Shown: positions 10,360 to 22,680 of the stretch, piece after piece
Numbering within the stretch: position 1 is the stretch's first letter
How the letters are laid out: every line of letters starts with the position of its first letter
Source: Pyxicephalus adspersus
Lineage: Eukaryota; Chordata; Amphibia; Anura; Pyxicephalidae
Length of the DNA stretch: 64,000 nucleotides
Reading direction: 5' to 3'
NCBI RefSeq assembly: GCF_032062135.1
Contig: NC_092862.1
Location: 60,827,083-60,891,082 of the forward strand
The notes under the pieces: generated by a model
Databases searched by the model: none
What the model was told of the DNA's origin: nothing
The model's input: only the letters and a program-made list of their open reading frames with translations
Program-made: the position numbers and the translations under genes

Positions 10360-13300
10360 TTACACCTCTATTTACAATTTTAACAGTTTTTGTGTCTTGT
10401 ATATAGATATCCACTACCTGGGTACGCCGTGTGGCAGATGTGTGTGTATTACAGAAATTACCTACGGTATTATAATTACCATTTCTTAGCCAGTAAAAGA
10501 GTGAAAGAGTTCTCTAAATCTACTTCAGATGGTTTTTTGCTAGCTCTTTGAAAAAATTATTGTATTCCACTTTCAAGACATTTCTTGGTATGTTGAGAGC
10601 TATATTTTTGTTTTACCACTGGGAAATCACTGGCTACGCATGTGTCGTAATGGGTGGCCAGGCAAAATGATTCCTTGGCTACAGTGCAAATTCACATTTA
10701 TGGGATGTAGTGGGCATAAATATGGCAAATTCAAAGCATGCACACTCAGTTATCTAGCCCAGTAGCTACCATATATATGTAGCCAATGCTAAAACTGAAG
10801 AACCATTTATTTGACAGCCACCATAAAGATGAAAAGCTGATGCTAGGTAGATATTGCTGTATTGCACGGAAGGATCATTTTGTTTTTCATACGATACTAT
10901 ATTTCATATATAAATTATGTTAACAGGGCCTTTGAAAGTACCTATTTAAAATTTGGGTGGCTATGGGCAAACTCTCTAAATGTTGACACAAGGCTATGAA
11001 AACATCATCACTCTGACTACTCTATTGCCAAACATGACTTTTCTCCCCGAGCCACTGATCTGCATAGCAAAAGGACACTTCACTATATTAGAGAGGAAGT
11101 GTAAACAACATCCATCATGGAACTCAGGGATTTTCCAATTTGTCAATATGATAATGAGCACTTCTGAAGCACATGAGTGTTCATCGTTGGAAAGTCATTA
11201 ATGCCTACACTGACTTCCTATTATAATGAATGCAGGCAAATTATGGGAATAAAGAGGATACAGTTTTAGCCTATTGCAGCTTTACAATATAAACTAAAGT
11301 ATATATAGTTCAGCTAAACTTTTAAAGCCATTATTCTTTTGTTATAATATTTTTCGTTTTTTGTTTTTTTAATTTCTTAAATTTTAAAATTCTGCAATAA
11401 AAAGACAAACCAAACGTTGTAACCATTATTAAAATCAGGATTTTAGCACCTTTAGGTACACTAAGAAAATTTACCCGTAATTGGTTGCTTTGGGCTAATA
11501 TACAGCATTGTCCTGATGATGATGATTCAAGCTTTTAAATTTTCATAATTTACAACCTCTCCAATAACTGGTAAACAAATGATGAATAAAAAAACAGAAT
11601 TTATGCAACTAAGGCTACCTAAGAAAAGCTCACCTCTAATTGGTTGTTCTGAGCTAGTACACAGTATTGTCTTATTAAATAAAATCATTCAAGCTATTCT
11701 ACTGAATTCAAAAAAATGAATACTTAAAATGAAGAGTATCATGTATATTACAATTTTCAGATTTAGATATTACAATATTGTGTTTGCATTAAAGGGACTT
11801 TTATTGCATAAGTTATTCAAGGCATTTAATCCATGTTGACACCAAATATATTTAGCAACTGCTTTCGTTAGCTGCCTTAATTAATCTTCTGAGAATTCTC
11901 TTGGATCACATCCCAAGAAGAAAGTAATGCATTTACCTGGTAAACAGTATACATAAAAGTTTATTTAGGCATACCACACAAGGAGAAGAAACCAACATTC
12001 AACCATGTCATACAGCTTAAAGATTTATGATAAAAAAGAAAGAATAAATAAATAAAGGGGCACTGACATTTGTGTCATAGTATAAAAATGTAATGATGGC
12101 CACTAATGTCACTGGGGGTGGAAGGGCTGAGAATTTTCAAAATTGATGTTAAAGGTTAATTCCCTGTACTGATGCTCTGCTATCAGGGCTTGATTTCTAA
12201 ATAGGCCACCAAGGGCTTGCCCTAGGGCAGCATGGCTACTACAGGGCACACTTAGACCTTCCAACTGCACTGTTTTGGCAGGTAGAGACTGTTTTTATCT
12301 AGTCACAGCTAATGGGATTTTCTCTTTTTAGGTTGAATGTGGCTAATTTTTACCAGCTCTGTAATCAAACAATGTCATAGGGATGTGTGTAGAATTTTTA
12401 TTTTGTCCATATACTTTGAATCCTTGATAATTCTTAGTATCTGTTTTTCTCCTCTGTTCTTTGCCAAATAATCAACTACCTAATTGAATTGCGATGGCTG
12501 TAATTATATTAATTCCAAGCCACACAAAATTAAAAGGTGTATTGCTGATGTTTAAAGGGTTCGACATGCACAGATTTATTTCCGAGTACCCACTTTATGC
12601 ATGACTAGCGTAATTATTGTGAACATAGCAATTATGAAAAAGTACTCTAAGATTATGAGAACCTGTCCATTATTTCTTTGGTGTGTAGGTTTAAAGGTTT
12701 TTATATTACCCTATAATTTATATAGAGTGTGAAATTCACTATGCAAATGTATCAAGGTGATTTTGCCTTTCTAACCTCAGTAACATGCTCTTTTGCTGAA
12801 TAAAATTATGGAGCTCTAATTAAATATATTTAATGTGGTTTTAATTAACTAAAGTATAAAACAGTATTTTTTCAAAACCTCTTTTAGAACCTATAATTAT
12901 TTTATATGTTCTTTTTAAATGTATTTCACTTGTTTCACCAATATATTCTATAATAATTGTAATTATGTTATTTTACTTTTTAATTTGTCTTGGAAATTTT
13001 GATTAGTGTTTTAGGATTAGTTAATCCTTCATCAGTTTTTAAAAGTATATGGGCTAATTTATACAGATAAACATATTTTACTACAATCATGCATTTCTAA
13101 AAAAAATGGTAAAATGTCCTATTCCTAAGAACATGATTGGTTTATCACTTATTATAAGAAATATATATTTATTAAACAATCTTCATAAAGCAGAAATCCA
13201 GTATGATATGTATGTGATGTAATGCCAAAATAATGTGATGTGTTAGAATATGGATACAGTGCAATAAAAAGAAATCTGTATAGTCAGCTATGTCTATAAA

Positions 13301-13621
13301 AACAGAAACAGTGAATGAAAACATAAATGCACCCATAAAGGACCAGCAGATAATGATCCTTATTGGAGCAAATCCTAACATTCCACATTGCCCAGAAAAT
13401 ATAAAATGTGGAAGATCAAGTTTTGCTACAGGATTGGGGCTATTAGTGTTTTAATTTTTTGCATTGTAACCACACTAAACTACCAAAGTTGAGTGCTTCA
13501 ACTATGTGAAAATTCTGCTTAAATGCTGCTTGCCCTGGCTTGTGTATTTATCTACTATGTTCATGAGTTGTGCTTTCAAAAAATTGCTGTATAGACAACT
13601 CGAGGGCTGTGATCTAGAAAT
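10360..13621. other. non-coding, no gene seen
   Basis: AT-rich intergenic DNA. It contains a diverged direct repeat (11440-11535 and 11607-11700). A short segment near 12190-12260 resembles frog repeat fragments but lacks ends. No exon-like similarity was recognised. Confidence 0.5.
11440..11700 (+). repeat. diverged direct repeat pair
   Basis: Two roughly 95-bp units, 11440-11535 and 11607-11700, share the order AATTGGTTG, TACA-CAGTATTGTC and ATTCAAGCT with many substitutions. This is either an old local duplication or two fragments of one dispersed repeat. Confidence 0.5.
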
Positions 13622-13626
13622 GTCAT

Positions 13627-13960
13627 TGTAAGGCCATGCTCAGCACCAGTCCTCACCAGACACCAGTCTCCAAATCTAACACCGCAGTCTTCACCTATAG
13701 CAATAGCAGTGCAGGATAGAGTCAGGAGCTGATCAGCCTCTAGAATCCTCCTAAACTGTGCACAGCCTGACAATGGATAATGGGGATGCCATAAATCCAT
13801 CAGGCTGCAAATCTAAAGAGAAGCAAGGGCTACTGGTATCTTCTTCAATCTACTGGTTCTCCTGGCTGCTGCAAATGACATTACTGGACAGAACAGACAG
13901 TGTTTTATGCCATGATGGTGAACAGCACGGAGTCACTGGACAGATGAGCATTTCCTAACA
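13627..13960 (-). mobile_element. solo LTR of the gypsy family at 7341, internally shortened
   Basis: The termini TGTAAGGCCATG and TTTCCTAACA match both ends of the 690-bp LTR at 7341-8030, but about 350 bp of the centre is missing. Flanking 5-mers are GTCAT and GTCCT (four of five match). No internal region accompanies it, so it likely arose by LTR-LTR recombination plus deletion. Confidence 0.75.
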
Positions 13961-13965
13961 GTCCT

Positions 13966-14623
13966 GTCCTGAGATAAAAATTATTGTGAGGTCCTTGTTT
14001 TCTGGAAGGCTAGGCACTTCTTAGACTCAACATAATGAGGTCTGCTTTCTACCTCTTGTGACAGAAAGATACTACATCAGTCAGAGACAATCTGCTTGTC
14101 CTTTGCATAGTAAACACTCAACCCAGTGCTGCTCTTGGGTTTTGTGTAGCTACCAAGTAGATAAGGTCCACTGGGTTGAGAGCTTCATTATGTTTCTCTA
14201 GTTGTAGTCCTGCAAACCTTAAATTGGTAATTATGACCTCTCATTAAACCATAACATGTCCTGTAAGCTTTCTCCTATTTCCCTAAAAACTTCCAAAAAT
14301 ATCTATTGAACCCACCAGCGAAGCCTGGCTAATGCAGCTTTCTGTGATGGTGTGGCAACAATGTTGCCATTCTTCTTAATGAAAATCACAGTTGCCTCTT
14401 TTATGTACGCTGTGCATGCTTGCACTGCACTGGGATGAGAAAACGTAGTGTGTCCATCAGCATTATCAATTTTGACGCACAAGCTTGTAGCTGGTCAATC
14501 AGCAGCTAGTCACACCTAGTGATACCCACTGCTTACTGGAGTGGCAGCAATGCTGAAACTATCCTACTGAAGGCTGCAGTGTCTGATAGGTGGAGCATGG
14601 GAGGGACACAAAAACCATTATTA
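13966..14623. other. non-coding, no gene seen
   Basis: No open frame of note and no terminal repeats. Confidence 0.45.
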
Positions 14624-15791
14624 TTACACACAATATTCTCTCCTTTTAGAGTGTCGCTGTGAGGGATACATTCTGGGTTAATTCTCTACGCGTTTCGCGG
14701 AAATATCCACTTCCTCAGGAGAGAGGAGAGAGAATCTACAACCATAAAAAAATTACATTACTATCATCAATTAAATTATGACTACATTAACAGAAAATAA
14801 TGCAATAATGCAATGTACCTGATGCTTGTGTTTTTAGCAACACTCTCTGTTAGAATCAGTGGTGGGGAACAGATCGGTAGTCATGGCAGTGAAGCTGTTA
14901 TATGTTTTGCACTGGTATCAATCTGGTATCAACATAAATATGATAACATTTTAAATTATCCGTCCCATCATGTTTCACATGTTTAATAGTGTCTAATAGC
15001 CCATTATTGCCCACTTTATATGGATTTCAAACAATGTTGCAAAACCATGCTCCATTGCCTGGAACAACCTAAATGTGATGCCGACCAATTAATTTATAAT
15101 CAGTTATACAGCATGCATATCTCTCAACATTCATGCCTGCATGTGGTTAACATTATCGTAGTTAAAACCAACACAGTGATAATGTGGTAACCAACCCATA
15201 TTTATTCATTTTTCACCACTTTGTGCACATTCACTGGGGTTAGCAACCCACTTACTTTAAATCACATCTAGTTGTTATTACAATTTTGAAGTCCTTTAGT
15301 TTTAATGTTATTTCTATTAGTCCTACAAAAAGGGAATAAGTCCATAAATGCCAGAAAATCACAGACTTCAAAAGGACTCAAAGCGATTCTTACTTACAAT
15401 TTTAGCAAACAATAATACCGTACTGAAATCTCACAGCTGAGCCACACATTTACACACCAGCTCTGCATTATCACTGTGGTGGTTTTAACTACGATAATAT
15501 TAACCACATGCTGGCATGAATGTAAAGAGATATGCATGTTGTATAACCGATTATAAATTAATTGGTCGGCATCACATTTAAGTGTGTTTATGTATAATAT
15601 GTTTGGTTTAATGTATTTTTTTCTGTTAATGTAGTAATAATTTAATTGATGATAACAATGTAATTTTTTTTATGGTTGTAGATTCTCTCTCCTCTCTCCT
15701 GAGGAAGCAAATATTTCCGCGAAACGCGTAGCGAAATAACCTAGCATTTATCCCTCACAGGGACACTCTGAAAGGAGAGATTATTGTGTGT
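14624..15791. mobile_element. large inverted-repeat element (unclassified)
   Basis: The two ends are long inverted copies. TACACACAATATTCTCTCC on the left pairs with the complement of GGAGAGATTATTGTGTGTA on the right. The arms continue through a CGCGTTTCGCGGAAATAT block and a GAGAGAATCTACAACCATAA block (14624-14790 with about 15625-15791). A further arm (15068-15190 with 15460-15580) pairs closer to the centre. The left arm has about 240 bp with no partner, and the central loop is about 270 bp. No transposase frame is visible. The GAAACGCGT-type motif recurs in frog repeats, but the superfamily is not clear and no confident target-site duplication was found. Confidence 0.7.
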
Positions 15792-15794
15792 AAA

Positions 15795-16253
15795 AAAAAA
15801 ACGTTTTTTATGTAGTTTTATGTATTGGAAATGAGCCTTTTAATGTAAATAATAACATTTTGTTATTTTTATAATATATGTTGTTGATATTGGCCTAAGA
15901 AATCCTGCTACAAAAATTGGTGTTCTTCACCATATGTTCTTTTTTTTCTGGGTTCAATAAGGGATGTGGCCTATGTGATATATAACATATGTATAGGTGG
16001 AAATCTTTTTCTTTGTATATCATGATAAAAAAGGATGAAGTTTGCAGAAGCAACAAAGAACAAGAAACTGGCAATAATCTGGTGATCAGAATATGTAGTT
16101 TAATAGGAATAAAGCAGTTTAAATAGAAAGTTCAGGGGAGGAGTAATGAGATAAAAAAAAGAATGACCAGCTGGTTAAGAAGTTAAGGTTAAGAAGTGGT
16201 TCAGAAGAAAAAGCATCCACAGTATAAACCCCGCATTTAGAGTTCAATACATT
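15795..16253. other. non-coding, no gene seen
   Basis: AT-rich spacer between repeats. Confidence 0.45.
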
Positions 16254-16941
16254 AGGCCTGATTTAATAAAGCTCTCCAAGGCTGGAGAAGATACACTTTC
16301 GTTGTGAAGCTGGGTGACCCAGCAAACCTAGAATGGATTTCCTAAAAGTCATTTGCTATTTGTTAGCAAATGTTTTCAATCCTGAATCAGATCCATTATG
16401 GATCACCCAGCTTCATTGATTAAAGTGTATCCTCTCTAGTCTTGGAGACCTTTAACCCCCCTGGACTTCTAATTCTGTCCATATTTTCATGCAAAAAGTA
16501 TTACATTGTTTTACATGGAAATTTATTTTACATTGTAGGCTTATAATTCTTAAACATAACTCATCCAAATATGTCCTATATTTATTAAATTTAAAATTTA
16601 ACTTTCTGTTAAAAAAAGGATGCATAAAAATAGTGAAACCTGTAATATAGCTGTACGGAATTTCCTTCTGTGCCTCCCGCACGAACCGGCGTCACCGGGA
16701 AAGCCCGAGGAATGTCACTGCATTCGCCAGCTGAAGATCGAAGGAAGAAGACGCTGCCCGAGGACCTGCACCGACTAGCAGGATGCCGGAGGACACCAAA
16801 GGAACAAGGTAAGTGGGGTTTTTTATTGTTTTTAGCAACCCCGAGTGCAGTTCAGGATTACCGCTTGCTGCATGTATTTTTTCCCCCGAGCCACACTCGG
16901 GAATACTGCTGAGGGGGGAGGGGTGTTTTAAATCAGGGCCC
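16254..16941. mobile_element. palindromic MITE, split by a nested element
   Basis: The left part (16254-16455) is a near-palindrome with arms containing AGCTGGGTGACCCAGCAAAC and its complement, starting GGCCTGATTTAATAAAG. Its expected right terminus (a ...TTAATAAATCAGGCCC-type end) is interrupted exactly at TTAA, and the missing end resumes at 16928 as TTAAATCAGGGCCC. Other copies of the family lie at about 47380-47556, 49643-49863 and 54021-54204. They share about 85-bp inverted arms around a short centre. Confidence 0.75.
16456..16927. mobile_element. piggyBac-like (TTAA) non-autonomous element
   Basis: The element starts CCCCCCTGGACTTC and ends near GAGGGGGGAGGGGTGT. It is flanked by TTAA at 16452-16455 and 16928-16931, the target site used by piggyBac-like transposons. 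It is GC-rich internally (16670-16810) and contains AACAAGGTAAGTGG, which resembles a splice donor. No transposase is present. It sits inside the palindromic MITE above, so it inserted later. Confidence 0.65.
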
Positions 16942-18452
16942 TTGTATCACCCTTTGGCTGCTTTTTTAATGTGAATAGAATGAAAACAAACCAATGTGTT
17001 CTTTTTGCAGTAAATTATGAAGAGAGGTGCAATACTGATAGAAAAATGTGAATGCTGACAACTAGCAAATGCGCCGTGTGATTGTAAGTTACAGCAGCAC
17101 ATAAACGATTATTACTGATGAAGCATTAAGGTTCACTGCTTACTGCTATTGCATTTTAGAAAATGGTGATTACTATGCTTCTACAATGCATTTATATAGG
17201 AGGTTTTATCTCATGACACTTGAATGGATGGCATTATTTGTAAGACAGCAGTAGGCAATCTGCATAGGTGTGCATTATGTCCAACTGTTTTGTTCTTCTT
17301 CCCTCCTATTCTTTTACCGTGGCTAGATATAGCATTACATTAACAAGGTTATAATTACAGTCCCACAACATGTGTCAAGGCAATTTATTAGTCATATACT
17401 TAGGCTGGGTATATTGTCCCAGTACTCTGCTACCAGTTCTAGGTCATGGGATCAACTGTAAATACACAGTACAAAATGTCACCCATACAGACAGATAAAC
17501 TATACAGGGTTCACAAAAAGAAGATCTGGCCCTTCCTAGGTACATCTGTTCAACAGCTTGTTAAACGGAATTCATCCAAAACAATTATCTAATCAGCCAA
17601 TCATATGGCAGCAACTGAATGCATTTAGGTATATGGATATACTGTCAAGATGACCTGAAGAAGTTCAAACCAAGCATCAAAATAGGTAAGAAAGGTGATT
17701 TAAATGACTTTTAACATGACATGGCTGTTGCTGCCAGGTATTCTGGTCTGAGCATTTTAGAAACTGCTGATCTTCTGGGATTTTTATGCACAACTGATTT
17801 GAACTGATAGAAAGACAACAGTGACTCAAATAACTACTTGGTATAACTGAAGTATATGATAAACACACAGTAAGTACACAGAAAGGAAACTTAAGAAGAA
17901 GAGCAAATACAATGCTTTAAAAACTATTTAAAGTCATTTCTGTTATAAATGTACCATATGGCAATGATGACACAAGGCTATTTTCATAAAACTTAATTGT
18001 GTTACATGATAAGCTATAAAATGTCATGATACACAATAATTATGATTTTAATATTTCTAGATCTGTTTAATCCTATTACCTTCACAATTTATAACATCCT
18101 TCTGACTGCTGGGCTCATCAGGTAGGAATGCTTTTGTAATAATTATGTAAAAGCTGTAAAGCTTAGATATATTAAATATTTATTAAATTTGGCACAACTG
18201 TAACAATAAAATTGTCTTACTTATTGCTGTAAAAAATCCTTTAATACAGAAATAAGAAAATTATAACATGATGAGAATATTAAAATGAGAGCGAAAAGGC
18301 AGGGCATTCTTAATAATTGAACAAAACTCTGTATGGTTGTGTCCACAATATATATCAGAGCTACCCATAAATACGATATTGATGAAAATTTGGAATGTAG
18401 CTGGTAAATATTATGCTATTTTCAAACTGATAGTCACACAGGTAACAGCTAT
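16942..18452. other. non-coding, no gene seen
   Basis: AT-rich sequence without recognisable exon or bounded repeat. Confidence 0.5.
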
Positions 18453-18460
18453 ATCCAAAC

Positions 18461-18807
18461 CAGTGATTTTTAACCACTGTTCCGCGGCACACTAGTGAGA
18501 GATCTTCAGCTGTGCCGTTGGAAATTAGCCAGGTCAGGGGTGGATCTCCATGGCTATGCGAGTCGATTGCGGGGCCCAGGCTCAGTTCTGGTTCCGCCAG
18601 CTCATGTCAGCAAGGGTTGCCATAGCTATGCATGCATAGCATTGCATATGCATGAATTATCCTCCATACAATAATGAGGACAATTCATGCATATTGGTTT
18701 GCATGTTTTGTTGTTTATCGTTTGTTTTTAATTTCCATATTAAAGAAATTTCAATGTTACTGGTATTGTTGAATTTTACAACTGATAGTTACTCGGCAAC
18801 ATAGTCA

Positions 18808-18845
<38 letters not shown>

Positions 18846-19394
18846 CTGCATTTAAAGTCCCTTACCTTTTCCTTTTCTATTATTTGTTTTTTTTAGGATG
18901 TGGCAGGTGTAATTTTGTTTGGAGTGATTGGGCTACTAACAAATAAAACTATTTGAGCCAGGAGTTTGCACATGTTCATTTGTTTTTATTATTTAAAATG
19001 AACTACAATCTGCAAAAGGATAATTTTAAAATGGAATTAAAGTAAAAAAAAAAATAAAAATAAAGAATTGTATTGTGCTTTACATGTTCATGCTGTTATG
19101 CAAGGTTAACAATATATATTTTAATTATAAAGTATACTTGGTATATATAAATAAATAAATGTTTAGCGTTTTTATTGATGGTAGATCATTTTGACTTGGT
19201 CATTTTAAAAGTAAAAGCCAAAAAAGTGTGGGCATCCCTGATTCAAGTCTTCTAAACAGGCCCGTTTCACACTGAGTGAGTACAAATAAATTGAGAAACT
19301 ATATTGTCATTATATATACTGTGTTAGGCTACAATACAGTAAAAAATTCAATGTAAAAAATGTGCCCTGGCTCAATAAAGGTTGAAAAAAACTG
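18461..19394. mobile_element. hAT-type element, chimeric interior
   Basis: Termini CAGTGATTTTTAACC and GGTTGAAAAAAACTG are inverted. The flanking 8-mers ATCCAAAC (18453-18460) and ATCTAAAC (19395-19402) match at seven of eight positions, as expected for a hAT insertion. The left interior (GTTCCGCGGCACACTAGTG) is the same family as the MITE at 25285. The right interior (19170-19245) carries a GGTAGATCATTTTGACTTGG segment ending GGGCATCCCTG that also occurs at 63421-63696, so two repeat types are joined. It contains a TG/TA microsatellite (about 18811-18845). Confidence 0.75.
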
Positions 19395-19402
19395 ATCTAA
19401 AC

Positions 19403-19909
19403 GATATGGGGTATTTTCCTTTACTTGTATATTTATCATATAAATAATTATTTATTGTTAGTCTTTTGTTAACACTCTATATATATACTTATGTAGTCTC
19501 AGACATAAGCCTCACAGACTTAAATACAGAGCCAGGGCATGGGACCACATGTGCCCATATGCTCTACAAACAAGATTCATACCAGGGCTGATTGGTGAAT
19601 CTGAGCACATGCTCCTAAAGCTGTTCACTGTATAATTGTCATTGCATAAATACAGTGAACTAACAATGTCCCATTGTATTTACTATTCTCTTTATATGTG
19701 GATCATTTGAATTAAATAGTGCATATAACAAATAAATATTATTAATATTATTTTAATAAAATGTGTTTATGAATCACCAACCAACCATTAAATACGGGTT
19801 ACAAATGACAGACAAACAATGACACAAGAGGAGGAGAGGACCCTGTTTGCAAGAGCAGTATCTAAGAGATATTTTTATTTATTTATTTTTAACTCTTATT
19901 AACACTTAG
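19403..19909. other. non-coding, no gene seen
   Basis: AT-rich sequence upstream of retrotransposon copy A. Confidence 0.45.
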
Positions 19910-19933
19910 TTAACCCTAATCAAAATAGGGACA

Positions 19934-21240
19934 ATGCCGGTGAAGGTGGGAAGCATGCAAACTTTTCTCGGTAGGTATCCGAATAGGTAAGCGGGGAGGG
20001 AATTAGAAATGGGTTTCACTGAGGGCTTTGTAATCCCTAAGGGCTGGTGAGTATCCCTCGTTGGTCTAGGATTTTGAAATCGACGTTGGCTAACCCAGAC
20101 CAAGTTGGGAAAGGAGGTTTCTTTGGACTGCATGGCGGGGCCATTTTTGGAACCGTCCTTGGTTAATTTGGTTATTTTACCGCTGGAGGTAGTTCCAAAG
20201 AGGGAACCTAATCAGTTCTGTATGATCCATCATTTGTCTTACTCTGAGGGTGAGTCGGTCAATGATGGTAATGGACCGGATTGTTGTAGGGTTGCATATA
20301 CTTCATTTGATGTGGCTATGTCCTTGGTTAGGTGAGCAAGGAGGGGTTATTTAATGGTGAAGGCAGATATTGAAGCGGCCTTCTGTTTGTTGCTGGTTCA
20401 TCCGGAGAGTTTTCGGCTGTTTGGCTGTGCTTGGGAGGGTGCCTTTTATGTGGATAAATGCTTGCCAATGGGGTGTTCCATTTCGTGTTTGCTGTTTGAG
20501 ATGTTTAGCACCTTTGTTGAATGGGTGGTTAAAGAAGTGTCCAGGCTCATGTCCATTATTCATTACTTGGACGATTTTTTTTGTGTGGGTCCTCAGGGGC
20601 TTTGGTTTGCGCAACTTTGCTGGGAACATTGGAGCATGTTACAGCTAAGTTTAGGGAGCAGCTGGCAGGGGAAAAAAACATTGGTCCTTCCACGGAACTG
20701 AGTTTTTTTTAGGTATAGTTTAGGACTCCTTTCTTAGAGGCTGTTACTTAAGCCGTAAGCAATTTTGTTCCCATTTCATAAAATTTCATTCTTCCGGAGG
20801 ACAAGTTGTGCTAGCTGAAGGAGAAGGTGATGAGGGCAAGTGGCTTGCAAAAGATGCATTTACGTGATTTGCAGTTTCTCTTGGGCAAATTGAATTTTGC
20901 GTCCCCCATTATGCCTATGGGCAGATTTTTTTGCCACCAGATGTCGGCGACTAGGGCGACTGTCAAAAGGCCAGGACATTTTGTGCGCCTGACGCAGGTG
21001 TTGAGGGGGTATTTGTTGGTTTGGCGGCAGTTTTTGAATACGTACAATGGACGGTCGCTGTGGATGGAACTGGCTGTGGACAACGGGGGTGTTAGACTTA
21101 GTGCTAGATGCAGCGGGGGAGTCGGGCTATGGGGCCTATTTTGCCGGTAGATGGAGTGCGGAAGCATAGCTGGTGGAATGGCAGGAAAAGGGTTTTTGTA
21201 AAAACTTGGTCTTCATCCATGTTCCAGAATGCGAGAATGT
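19934..21240 (+). pseudogene. copy A reverse transcriptase / RNase H
   Basis: The start MPVKVGSMQTFLGRYPNR aligns with the start of the same ORF in copy B. Next come VVPKREPNQFCMIHHLSY, then KADIEAAF, LPMGCSISC and the polymerase active site YLDD at 20564-20575. The RNase H-proximal block LLGKLNFASPIMPMG starts near 20877. The sequence order is that of DIRS-group reverse transcriptases. Several frameshifts (near 20340, 20600 and 20760) and internal stops make it non-functional. It would copy element RNA into the circular DNA later inserted by the recombinase. Confidence 0.75.
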
Positions 21241-21269
21241 AATTGCGAATTCCCTTTCCCATTTTCAGT

Positions 21270-22048
21270 AGTCCAGGTTCCGAGAATTGGCTCCCAATTC
21301 CCGAGAAGGTTTGGAAGGTTGTCTGGGGATAATTGTCGGTTTGTATGTGGACTTGGAATGCTTATGTGGGTGCATGGCAGGAATGGTTCTTGTTTTTACA
21401 GGACAAAGGAGTTGGGTTGGATCCGAAAGGTGGGCAGGTTGCGGTAATAAGGGGCGGCTGCAGGGACAGTAGGAGGCCTGTTTCCTTGGAAATGTTACAG
21501 GAGTTGTGCCTACGATTGGAGACAATTTGTTTCAGTACTTTTGAGGTGGTTCTCTTTCGGGCAGTGTTTGTGGTGACTTTCTTTGCGGCTTTGCGTCCGG
21601 GTAAGGTGGTGTGTCCTAGTGGGGCCAAAGCGGGGGGGGGGGGCTGTGGTGGTCTGATGTTCGACTGGAGGCTGGGACAGTGGTTGTATGGAGCTGCAAG
21701 TCTAAAACGGACCAGTTGGGTAGGGGTGTGCTCTTGGAACTGAGGGGCTTGAGGGTTGCAGATATGTGCCCGGTTAGCGTGGTGGGTGAGTATCTGGCAA
21801 TTCGTCCACAGGGTGACGGGCCGTATTTCGTCCATCATGATGGCTCTTTTGTGACTCAATTTGGGTCCGTGTTCCAGAGGTGTGTCGAGGTCACAGGATG
21901 GAGGGCTAGTGAGTATTAAGCTCATTCATTTTGAATAGGGGTGGCCACAGAGGCTGCCCAGTGGGTGCTTGGGCCTGAGGTTATCAAGAGGATCGGGCGT
22001 TGGGAATCCCATCATTTTAGGTTGTACATTCGCCCTTATTTGGTATGA
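21270..22048 (+). pseudogene. copy A tyrosine recombinase
   Basis: The N-terminal core-binding part is only partly readable (about 21270-21470). The catalytic part shows an AALRPGKVV helix, a SKTDQLGRG strand, then VATEAAQW and the C-terminal IGRWESHHFRLYIRP, in which the Tyr at 22025-22027 is at the position of the catalytic tyrosine. The frame ends at a TGA at 22046-22048. At least two frameshifts separate the blocks. The family cuts and rejoins DNA through a 3'-phosphotyrosine and would insert the circular element cDNA without target-site duplication. Confidence 0.7.
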
Positions 22049-22148
22049 TGTGATCGTAGTGGTTGGAATGTATGAGGGACAGCTGGGTTGACGGTTGGGG
22101 GTTCTTGTTTCAAAATGGTGGGTGGTTTTCTTATTTATATTAGTCCTA

Positions 22149-22680
22149 GATTTTGGGCTAACCTTTTGTCTATTGGACAAAGTGGAGTGGACGGCAGTTG
22201 GGTTTGAGGCGGGAGGTTGCCTATGTACGCTGGATAGGCATCCCAGGCTTGCAGTGAAGGCAGATGGTTCCGGAAGTTAACAGGTTTGCCTGTTTGAATC
22301 GGCCCCTTGACGTGCTGTTGATTCACGCTGGGGGTAACGATTTGGGAGTTCGGCCCATGAGGGAGTTAATCTGGGACATCATATTTGATTGTTTGCAGCT
22401 GAGGGAGATTTTCCTGGGACTGTGCTGTTGTGGTCAGAGATTGTGGCTAGGGTGTCATGGCGGCATGGACGCTGAGCGAGGGGTTGGACAAAGCGTGCAT
22501 TAAAGTTATCAAGAGGTCAGGAGATTTTTGATTCGGATTGGGGGCTTGGTGGTGCAGCATTGGGAGTTGAAGTCAGGAGCCTGATTTATTGTTGCCCAGT
22601 GACTGTGTGCACCTTACCACGGTGGACACTGATTTATGGCCGTTGAGTTTGCAAGAGGGCTTGCAGAAGGCATTGAGGGT
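22149..22680 (+). pseudogene. copy A SGNH hydrolase domain, nucleophile lost
   Basis: Relative to copies C and D, the segment has RWIGIPGLQW-like, VLLIHAGGNDLG and a degraded C-terminal IGGLVVQHWEL block. In the other copies the serine block reads ILGHS; here the same place reads ILG followed by a TAA stop and then PFVYW. The catalytic serine region is therefore destroyed. The oxyanion GGND block is intact (about 22330-22342). The DxxH block is not readable. SGNH hydrolases are esterase/lipase-like enzymes. The role of this domain in the retroelement is not established. Confidence 0.65.

Noticed and set aside
21333..21925. Long frames on both strands around 21.3-21.9 kb as separate genes
   Set aside because: Plus-strand motifs of the tyrosine recombinase account for the region; the minus-strand 187-codon frame is its shadow.
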